Shown here piece by piece: positions 55,440 through 64,000 of a DNA stretch of 64,000 nucleotides (its first letter is position 1; each line of letters begins with the position of its first letter). Origin of the DNA: Undaria pinnatifida (Eukaryota > Sar > Phaeophyceae > Laminariales > Alariaceae). The stretch is taken from assembly GCA_012845835.1 (NCBI GenBank), contig JABAKD010000018.1, positions 5,752,862-5,816,861 of the forward strand, given 5' to 3'. A program made the position numbers and the translations under genes. The notes beneath the pieces are model-generated. The model saw nothing but the letters and a program-made list of their open reading frames with translations. It had not been told where the DNA came from and ran no database searches.

Positions 55440-58400
55440 AGGGTCACGTTTGACCAACATGCGCTACCAAACACCCTCGGAAAAAAAACAGTAACAAGAC
55501 AGTCAGGCTGACATTTTAAGGAACACAAGGAAGTTCGGGAGGCGTTATGTACTGACGATATATAGCGTATAGAACGCACCCTTCCTCTGCTAATAAGAAT
55601 TCCAGCCTGAGCCCAGAATTCCTGTTTTTTATCTAACAAGAGAACCAGTAGCAAGAAAGTTAGACTGACATTTGAAGGAAAATAAGGAGTTCGGGAGGCA
55701 TTATGCTGAAGCAACCGTACTTAAAAAACCGTCAGAAGTCCGTGTGTCATCCAGACTATCTCTTCCGAAAGGGGGGGGGGAGGTCGATTTCCATCCTCGC
55801 TTGCAGAACTCTTGTATCCCCCACCCAAGAAACAATTTTTGAGCGAACTGAAAGTGCAATCCGATGTACAAACCCCGTGCCCCCCAGGTACTCAAAGCAA
55901 TCACTTTGCAAAACAAGAATAGCGATCGAAAATGATTCGGGGTTGAGGAAACCTCGTCGTTCAGAAAATGTTTCGGCCAAAAAGTGCCATCATGCCTCGA
56001 TCGCAAAGATGTAGGCTGAGCGAGCAAGCGCTGGGTTTCGTCGTAACGCGAGACATTCCCACAAAAGGAGTACGGTATCTAATCGCACCTGTGTGCGCAA
56101 GCGTTGGGTCTCGTTGCAACGCAAGACGTTCCGGCAAAGGAGTATGGCATCCAGTCGCACCCGGCCGCGCGATTTACTGCGGTATTCTTTAACTCTGTTA
56201 CCGATCATTTCATTCAAGGATTGGATGAGGCCTCCTGCTCCCGCAGAAGGTCCTCACCTGCGGATACACCACCCGCGCTGAGGGTGCCTTCGGACGAAGT
56301 GCCCTCAGCGCAACAGTATTTCCTAAGGGAAATGAACACAACTGTTAAGAGAATACCCAGTGTAGGGTGGGTAGGATGGTCTTAACTTTTTCCGCTCCTC
56401 GCTTGAATCTCGGAATTCGGGGACTATACCACGAGTGAGCTCGCTTCATAGACAGTCCTAGTAATTGGTAGCAAACACATCGTTCCAACTTTTGTGCCAA
56501 CCGTGGGAACCTGAAGTTGGTTGACGATATTACTCGCACAATTATGTGCGCTACCCACCACCGCTTTGCGGGCTCAGTATGGCAAGGCTAAAACGATATG
56601 TTGTGAAACAGGGTGTTACAAATAATTTAGTGTGCCACTTCCCGCTCAGCACCATTTTTAATCCAACTTTCCTAGCGTCCCCCCCAAAGCGAGCCTGGCT
56701 TTCACTTTTAGACGCTGTATTGAGGCGCGCTCGAGCTTTCTTCCTTCCTTCCTTCCGTACACATAGCATTAATCAGCATTCGGCGCGGTCCCTTTGCAGT
56801 AGTGTACTTCGTACGCACCGTTTGCCACATCAAGATCAATACGCATAAATATGTATCTGGTACGTTTTACATCCCCCTCCTGCAGAACGATCACACGCTT
56901 CAGTGACAAGTCGCCAAGAAATGTGCTCATCAAATAAACACGAGGAGAAACGCAGAGTAGAGCCCCTGCATTCAAGCCGGGCAAACGCAACCTCTTCGGG
57001 GGGAAAGTCATCCCCAGAGCAAATATCGCAACAGATGTGCTCGATGAACGTGGTTCATAAAGGTACAAAAAAAACTTCTACGGAAGGCGGCCGGGTCCTT
57101 CTTCATCAGGGAGGCTGGCTTTTTGCCCTTTTGACTTCGGAAATAATAAGCGCAACTAAAGCGCCAAGCAAGATCAAGGCAAACCTTCACATTTACTATT
57201 TTTTACAGTAGTGGTCCCTCTATAGTGCCAGCATGTGCCAGCCGTAAATACCGGCACTACAACGGCAACCGGAATTACTCCGCGTACCGCCATAAACGGT
57301 TGTTCCGACATGTGCCGAGCGATTTCACAGGCACTAAAGCGGGCCACCGGCACACCTTGTTCTTTCGTTGCTTGTACCATCTATTATCTTCGCACGTTCT
57401 ATTTCTCGTTCTCCCTCCGTAGACGTACCTCAGATCCGGGGTCCCTAAGCCAGGCTCTTCTTTCGCCCCCCCCCCCCCCCCCCCCCCGCCAACTACGGTA
57501 CGCCCCTTCATTTTTATCGCGAGAACAGCTTTTCTTGCCTCGTCGACTCGCGACGAATTTTCTACTCAATCGGCGCGATAGAGGGACCTCTACCGCATAT
57601 GTAAGCTCTTTAACCTCTGACTCCCTCTGCGTACCGTTAACACCACCACCGACTTCAGGTATGGGCTGCCAAAAATAAACAAGCGAGTCCGAGCAAGGCT
57701 TAAAACCTTGTCGTGATACAAACCTTAAACTTAGGCTGCTATTCGACGACTTTCGTGCAGCGCTTGCCGCGGAGGACACACGCAACGGTAGACATGCAAC
57801 TTTTTTTTTACGAGGCTCCTCACACGACGAGCTCTATACCTTACCCAAAAAAGTCATTTTGCGCAAAATGAAAGCTTAACCCCTTGAGAGCCCCTAAATC
57901 CCTCCCTACACTAACTTCAAGTAAATTTGTCACCAAAAAGGCTTTCCAGTGAATCTGTTAACCCGGTGAACAAATCCGTGGCCTTGGCATACAAAAACCA
58001 TCGTTTCGCGAAACAAGGATGACCTTCCAAGAGTTGTGGCTTAAGGAACCCGTCATCGAGAATATTTTTTGGCCAAATCGTGCTAACCTCGATCGACACA
58101 GACAAGGGTTGCGGCTTAAGGAGTCCGTCATTCAGGAAACTATTCGGCCAAAACGTGCTAACCTCTATCGACGCAGACGACGGAGCACGATTACTTCATT
58201 TCTTCGCCATAGTCTTCTAGCGACAGTCACCACGAGCTAACCTGGCGTTCTCATTAGACCCTGTTTTAGTCGTGGGGCTTTTCACAGGACACCTCTCGCC
58301 GTCATGGCGCCGCAGCTACAACACAAAGTCCAACCCCCTCAACACGCAATGCTCTTAAGTGCAGCGCAGCTTCCAAAACACAACCCGAAACAACAAACCC

Positions 58401-61040
58401 CCTGGGAACGTACGAGTACGAGCCTAGTTGAAAAACAACAGATACACAAAAAAATACGCTAAAACAAAACGCGCTGAGTTGCTGAGAATCAATTTTAGTA
58501 GCTTTGCCTCCATCCAAGTGGTTGCTCCTTTCGCGCGGTTCCCGGAGCTAAATCGACCCCACAGAACTGCCTATAAAAATGAAGGTGTCGGATCCTTGTC
58601 TATCTATGTAAAACCGCCACCCTCATGCGACACCGCCTCCCCGTGTCGTCACGTCGAAGTGCACCTGGTAGGACCACAAGGAGGCGGGGGAGGGGGGGGG
58701 GGGGGAGGGGGGGCGTCATCATTTGTTGCTTGCCATAGTCATTTGATCATTGGCCACGCACCCCTTTCGAAACGGAGCACCGTTCCTACTCGTAATAGAG
58801 ACACCTCCAATATTTGAGCGCTCGTTGTGTTTTTTCCATGTATTAAATAAACACTTTTCGCTGCTCATATTCTATTTAGGTAGAAAACGGGAGGAGGGGG
58901 ACGTCGGGGAGGGCCATAGGCAACACAAACTGTGGCTATAATATGCAACCCAAGCCAAACGCGGTGCAACCTGAGCCTACATGAGGTGCAACTTCAGCAA
59001 AAAGCGGTGAGACTAGAGCCAAATGCGGTACAACTTGAGCCAATGAGCTTCAACAACTGTAGATATTCTGTTATAGCGCAACATCTGACAGAAATCACGA
59101 GTACACGAAAAATTTAAAAATGCGGTGCAGCCTGAGCCAACGAAAAAAAGAACAAGGCACATGCACTTCGTAGATTCTCTGTTACACCGCAACACATTTA
59201 TTTGACGGAAACGAACAGAGTGCAAACGAATCGCGCCCGTCAAGGGCAGCATTCCTTTTATAGCAAAAAATAAGACAGACTCTGGTATTGCAGAACTTGT
59301 CCGATTGCGGAGAGGACGCGACCAACATTACATTTCCACGTGCAAACGACTTGAGTGCATGGAGCGCATAACACGGAGCAAAAAATGACGCATTCCACCA
59401 CGGAATAGGGGTAGCATGTGAAATTTGTAAGACTGCCCGCTCGAGGAGCTCTATACGTCACCCCACAACCGATTTTGAAAAGAGTCGAAATCTAAGCCCG
59501 ATACGCAATCTGGTCCGTTCGGTATCGCAACACAGTTTTTTTTTTCTTTAGGTAGCTCCTCAATCGAAGAGTCTCCTGCGTGAGAAACATCGGCTCAAAA
59601 GCCCAACTCCTACCGTATCAACAGTTGGCATCGTTTTTTAGAACTGACTCTGGGAACTAAACATCGTACAAAGCGACTGAGAGTGAGAAAGTGTTGAAAA
59701 AAGGAAATGTTAACACTGCGATGCAGAACTGCAATGCAGACAACGATATGCGTTGCCCTGCTGTTCTTCAGTCTAAAATACTTCGTTAGGTCGGACACTC
59801 AACGAAGGTATCAACCTGCAGGAAGAAAAAACACGATGTTCAGACGTCAAGGCATGGAGATGCGCACAGTAGTAGGGGGGGGTGAGGGGGACAGCGAGCT
59901 TATAAAACGGAAACAGAGACGGGGGAGACAAGCAAATGAGTGCTCCGCGCATCTCAGTAGCTATCCAGTATCTGTCGGAAACAGTGCGTATTTCTTGATC
60001 TCAATTCGTTCGATACTTAACTTCGGTGCGTATTTTCGAAATATTTGGCATGATACGCACTTCGATGCGTATTTTTTATCGATATTTTTCGTTCGATAAT
60101 TACTTGCGCCAATCGGATGCCGTATTGGTCCTAGCTTGTACTTCTTTTCATGGTCGGTTGTCGGGTGGGGTATAGAGCTCCACAAGCAAGGAAGGAGCCT
60201 CAGAAAAATTAGGAGCTACTCCTACCGTAGCATGCCTCCAGTGTCGAACACCCAGAGCGTACAATCCTATTTTGCTGTCACCGCCACGGCTCGCAAACCA
60301 TCACGCACACGAGGCAAGCGCTATTGTAGCCATCGCATGAGGTACGAAATGAGCTCCGCACCGAGTTCCGCACCGGCATCACAACATGATGGCTGCCCTA
60401 CGCTTCAAGCACGCACGCAAAATGCCACCGGCATTGCGCTGACACAGAAAAAAGGGCCCCTGCTTCGAAACGACCACCAAGTACATACTCCGTATTAACC
60501 ATTTTGGGACCCGACGTGTAACCACCAAACAAACGGTGAGAGTGCTTTTTAACAAGCGTCTTGGAAGCGTGCAGCAGTGCAAGTATCGCCATGCTGCTCT
60601 TGTGTCGTGCAGGTCCTCGCGTTGTACAGTCCGACACATCCGGTCCAGGGCTGCTTCGCATGGCTGGCACTGTAGTATTCTGTTGGTTGTATAGCACTAT
60701 CCACTCCCAGTAGACCACCCACTAACCCATAGTGCCTGAGTGGTCTAGAGGATTGTGCTATAATAACCAAGGCTTTTAACGGGTCACGACCTGGTCCGCG
60801 GATCGAGTCAGGCGGTTCTAACCAATTCGCGGGTGGAGTCGGGTCGGGTTAGAAGGTGTACCAAATCTCACGGGTCGGGTCAGGTCGGGTCGGGTCGGGT
60901 CGGGTCGCATCAGGAAGTTTCCAAATACCACGGGTCGGGCCGGGTCATCCTGACACGATCCGACCCGCGAGCAGTGATCCGAAAAGTGAAAAGCCGTGAT
61001 AATAACCAACATCTCCAGTCGCTACGGAAACTTTTCATTT
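55440..61040. other. Repeat-filled intergenic region
   Basis: Holds partial MITE A copies (55740-56010, 57790-58180, 59430-59620, 60150-60235), SINE-tail fragments near 57330-57560, poly(C)/(G) runs, a short direct repeat GAGCCAAATGCGGTACAACT-type near 58940-59130, and a TCGGG-rich element at 60778-60990. No gene is supported. Confidence 0.5.
60778..60990 (+). repeat. TCGGG-rich dispersed element
   Basis: Starts GGCTTTTAACGGGTCACGAC, has GGGTCGGGTCGGGTCGGGTC inside, and ends CCGAAAAGTGAAAAGCC, so its ends are roughly inverted. Relatives at about 15150-15250, 15530-15655, 24690-24890, 41770-42062 and 63765-63985. Confidence 0.72.
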
Positions 61041-61082
61041 TCAGGCAGAAACAGTATAAACACAAGATGCCCTTAACCTTAC

Positions 61083-61179
61083 CTGTGTAAGGTCCCCATC
61101 AACGCCGACGAGCCAGTTCCCAGGCTCGGTGACCTCGATAACCTTCGTCGCTCTCTTCTCCAACAAGTAGCCTCGAACC
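61083..61179 (-). CDS. USP: UDP-sugar pyrophosphorylase exon
   Basis: RVRGYLLEKRATKVIEVTEP then GNWLVGVDGDLTQ, equivalent to the IRGF-x-(I/F)-x-K tail of the family. Acceptor CGACAG|GGTTCG completes the Arg codon split by the previous intron; possible donor CAG|GTAAGG. Confidence 0.72.
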
Positions 61180-63560
61180 CTGTCGTGCGCGCGAGCGCAG
61201 GGGGGGGGGGGGGGGGGGGTGCAAGGAGACAGCCCCTTAGGGCTGGAATTAGCCGACTATAAGTCGCCAACTAGGCATTCGCTGGCTTGGTAATTGTTTA
61301 CATTAGTTCCTTCCGGTAAGTTACACATATCCGCGTTTTAGTGCCTGACTGGTGCGTTTGTCGTTCGTAATGTGTTATCCTTGTCATGCAATACGCTAGT
61401 ACATCCAGAAAGAATAAGCATCAGTTGGGGGGCTTACTTACTGCGCTACCCAAGTAAAAAACTACAGTGGTGTTCATTTCTCGATGCCATTTTCGTTTGG
61501 TAAATGACATCGAGAAATGAACGCCACTGTACCCGCCAACCCCAGCCAACTCACAACCCTCTAGCGTTCGTGCTGCAAACAGAAAGATACAAAAACACAC
61601 TACAAATACTCCCGTCGGCACACAGAAGTTGGTGCTGCACGCCAAGCGTGTCGCCGGGCGAGCCAGGCCCGTGAATTCCCAGAGGCGCTCGAAAGCGGGG
61701 GGGGCGAACTTGTTACATAACTTTAGATCATATCAAGCAAAAATCACATTCCAGTCGAAAAATATTCAAGTGTCAGATCTGTCGCAGGTTGATCCGCGAA
61801 AGCAACAACAATAGCATAATCGCACGCCAATTTTCACGCGACTGTTTAGGCGGCGAGCAATTCTCGGGCTTTTTCTCACCTATCCTCCTCCATGATGTGG
61901 GTGGTGTCATCAGGAAGGGGGACCATTACCCAGCCGTCGTTCGAAACCTTGAGCCCTCGAACCGACACCCTCGCTCCCGCCACAGCCTTGATCACGAGAG
62001 CTCCATCTAGGTCCAAGGCTTCCAAAACCAGCCCTTCCCCTTCGAGCACCAGCGTACTATAAGAAAACGCGAATAGGAGCAACAAAATAAATAATGACGG
62101 ACGGTTAATGCTACCAAATGCTAGCAAATAGAACGAATAAGCAAGGGGCGCTCGGTGCTATAAAAGCTAAAGTTCGAAACAACACTCTTGCCCCTGCCCC
62201 ATCTAGACCCAGGGCTTTCAAAACCAACTCGTTCCCTTTCGAGCACCACCGCCTGAAAAAACGCAAACAGGAGCACGGTAAATATAACGGAAGGTTAGCG
62301 TTACAAAGCGCGCACAAGAGCACCCAGCACAATTACGGAAGACTAGGCACATACCATGATAGCGGGTGAAGCTAAATATTGTGAGGAACCTACCTTGAGC
62401 AGCTCTACAGATTTTTCGTTGAAATTGTAAAATCGTATTGGGCGAGCTGGCCGTGGCAATGGACAACATCGTCGAGGTCGTTGGGGCACCACATGCTAAA
62501 CCCGATCAAAAACACAAAACAAACAATACAAACGAACGACATCCCAGCGATATTCGGTAACTTTTTAGTACAATGGACTAAGTGAAAAGAGCTGTGAGTC
62601 GGCACGACTCAAGCTACCAACTAGTTATTCGTCCGACAGAATAGCTAGTCGTTTCCCGATGGTGCCCAATATCCAACTTATTCGGTTTCTATACTTGTAG
62701 GAAGGGCTGTTGAATGCGGGATGCGTTTTTTTCTTTTTAGGCGTCCCCCCGCGCAGGCCGGGGGGAGCTACTTTGGCTCGATTCGCTCGCCTGACTAAAA
62801 TCGGCACGTCGGCTGGCCATCAGCTGGTTTCGCCAGCCGGCTTGCTGACGAAAGTCAGCTAGTCGGCCAACGGTACCTACCGAGCAGTTATTAGTCGTCC
62901 AAATCTTGCCGACTCACAGCTCTACTAATAGACGAGTCTAATCGAGTAACTGAGGAACTCCGTCCGTCATAAACGTTTCGATCAAAAAGTGCCCCTAGCA
63001 TCGTAGCCCCGTTGTTGATGCGAAAACGCCAAAGTTCGAAACCCTTCTGTCTGGAAACGTAAGGACCATAGTATCCAAACGGTCCTTCCATTTCCATCCT
63101 AACGAAATGCCGGTAAGCTCGTGCGCGGCACGCTTATGCCGAGCACTGGCGGCGAGGAGAGGGCGGTGCAATAGCGTCCAACCTGCCTTTCTAACCCCAT
63201 GGCTTCGGGGATAAACTTTCTTGGAACTAGTGGGGGATCATGTTTGCAGAGGTAAAATGGGTAAAAGCCCAATCAAGAGCTTGCTCTTTTTCAGCCAATT
63301 CTTGCAGGGCACGATATTCATCTCCATGGAAAGGGACGCGTCGAGTCATACCAACTCTGAATGTCTTCTCAGCGCTAACTCCAGCGTCGTATAAAATGAA
63401 CTCGCCTTCGAGAGGAGACCTTGACCCCTGGTCCCGCCTTGCTGCGGAGATCTTCCGTGCTCGTCGCGAAGGAAGGGTGCATCACCACCCGTGGCCCCAT
63501 GGACAAAGGAACACCCGCGAATTCCACCAACTCAGGCTCACCTAAATCGCAGCCTGCCGC
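61083..63560 (-). CDS. USP: UDP-sugar pyrophosphorylase, C-terminal exons (gene partial, 5' end off window)
   Basis: Exons 63406-63560, 61880-62056 and 61083-61179 join in phase to ELVEFAGVPLSMGPRV..LVLEGEGLVLEALDLDGALV..VSNDGWVMVPLPDD..RGYLLEKR. This matches the C-terminal beta-helix-like domain of plant and protist UDP-sugar pyrophosphorylases (broad-specificity UTP:monosaccharide-1-phosphate uridylyltransferases making UDP-Glc, UDP-Gal, UDP-GlcA and others), typically with SLxL-G..LDGAL and N-x-GW. The catalytic N-terminal domain is not in the window. One junction uses a GC donor. The C-terminus is either a further exon or a short read-through ending at TGA near 61041. Confidence 0.78.
61465..61529. 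other. Near-perfect foldback hairpin
   Basis: CAGTGGTGTTCATTTCTCGA and TCGAGAAATGAACGCCACTG are inverted copies, with inner arms extending to CATTT/AAATG, leaving a loop of about 10 nt. Stem about 27 bp with one or two mismatches. It lies in an intron of the UDP-sugar pyrophosphorylase gene. Confidence 0.85.
61880..62056 (-). CDS. USP: UDP-sugar pyrophosphorylase exon
   Basis: Acceptor TTTTCTTATAG|TACG, donor GATAG|GTGAGA, phase 2 at both ends. Encodes TLVLEGEGLVLEALDLDGAL and VSNDGWVMVPLPDD. A decayed copy of its 5' half lies upstream at about 62158-62300. Confidence 0.8.
62158..62300 (-). pseudogene. Decayed duplicate of a UDP-sugar pyrophosphorylase exon
   Basis: Aligns with 61960-62110: the GAGCACCAGCG/GAGCACCACCG, TCCAAAACCAGCCCTTCC/TCAAAACCAACTCGTTCC and CTCCATCTAGGTCC/CCCATCTAGACCC blocks occur in the same order. 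It still reads GNELVLKALGLDGA but lacks the rest and has no usable acceptor. Confidence 0.65.
62588..62924. mobile_element. MITE family B copy
   Basis: AGAGCTGTGAGTCGGCA at the left and GCCGACTCACAGCTCTA at the right; internal block GGCTGGTTTCGCC (reverse of the 3624 copy) and GCTAGTCGGCCAACGG. It lies in the long intron of the UDP-sugar pyrophosphorylase gene. Confidence 0.8.
63406..63560 (-). CDS. USP: UDP-sugar pyrophosphorylase exon (GC donor)
   Basis: AAGCDLGEPELVEFAGVPLS..MHPSFATSTEDLRSKAGPGV..SSR, acceptor TTTACAG|GCGGCA. It ends in phase 2 at CGAAG|GCGAGT, a GC-AG donor. The join restores VSSRSTLVLEGEG, as in the family. Confidence 0.76.
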
Positions 63561-64000
63561 CTGTAAACCCCACAGCCGGAAACGAAAAACAGAGTGGGCG
63601 TACGTTGCGAACCCACCACCCGAAAAACAAAGCAAAATGGAGGGGGGGTAATGAGGAGGCGGTGCACGAGGCGAAATCACGCGAAGGGGAGGGGGTGATT
63701 AGATCTGTCCATGGCCACTGCTGCATTGTCCGGCGTTAGAGGCTAATCCATAACTCTTGCACGCTGCTGGAAGGATGGAAATTTGCATGACTTTTCACTG
63801 GTCAGGTCACTTATCGCGAGTCGGATCTGGTCAGCGTGACCCGACCCGATACGTGATAGCCAAAAGCCTCGTGACTCGATCTGTGCCATTTCGAATACCT
63901 CCACGGCCCGAATCGATCTGCGAGGACTTAAAAACCTCCTTACTCTCGACCCGCTAGTCGGATTTTGACCCGTCAAAGGCCCCGGAAATTTGCAGCATAG

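Overview
This is nuclear DNA from a eukaryote with intron-rich, repeat-rich genes. It has spliceosomal introns (GT-AG and at least two GC-AG), exons of 58-792 bp separated by 0.3-5 kb introns, tRNA-derived SINEs, MITEs, miniature LTR elements, a short (CCCTAA)n tract and many micro- and minisatellites. No operons, Shine-Dalgarno sites, rRNA genes, canonical tRNA genes or CRISPR arrays are visible. The gene content suggests a protist or alga, possibly a stramenopile or photosynthetic alveolate: a spherulin-4/GH135-like protein, a UDP-sugar pyrophosphorylase, and a long K-A-D-repeat coiled-coil protein with a C-terminal beta domain. The lineage cannot be fixed from this window.

Layout. 1-2.2 kb: tandem repeats and a nested pair of inverted-repeat elements. 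2.24-7.92 kb (+): a five-exon spherulin-4-like gene. 7.9-11.7 kb: degenerate tandem repeats and no convincing gene. 11.77 to about 47.7 kb (-): one very large gene of at least 18 exons, encoding about 1,050 residues or more. I rebuilt it by chaining exons whose splice phases agree. Its introns hold most of the MITEs, SINEs, (CAA)n, (CCCGA)n and ATGGGCGACCC arrays, plus one TRIM element. A 930-bp tandem duplication at its 5' side copies an exon. 48.6-51.05 kb (-): a cysteine-rich exon, an OTU-domain ORF and two partial copies of that ORF with its upstream region. 51.05-61.0 kb: mostly repeats, including a second TRIM. 61.08-63.56 kb (-): the last three recognised exons of a UDP-sugar pyrophosphorylase gene whose 5' part lies off the right edge.

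The recognised genes do not form an obvious pathway. The spherulin-4/GH135-like protein and the sugar-nucleotide enzyme could both touch polysaccharide metabolism, but they are 53 kb apart and nothing links their regulation. The main feature of the window is how repeats and small segmental duplications have reshaped gene structure. Decayed copies of exon edges lie in introns of three genes, a whole exon is duplicated in tandem, and the 5' part of the OTU gene has been copied twice. Most long open frames here fall inside repeats and are not genes.
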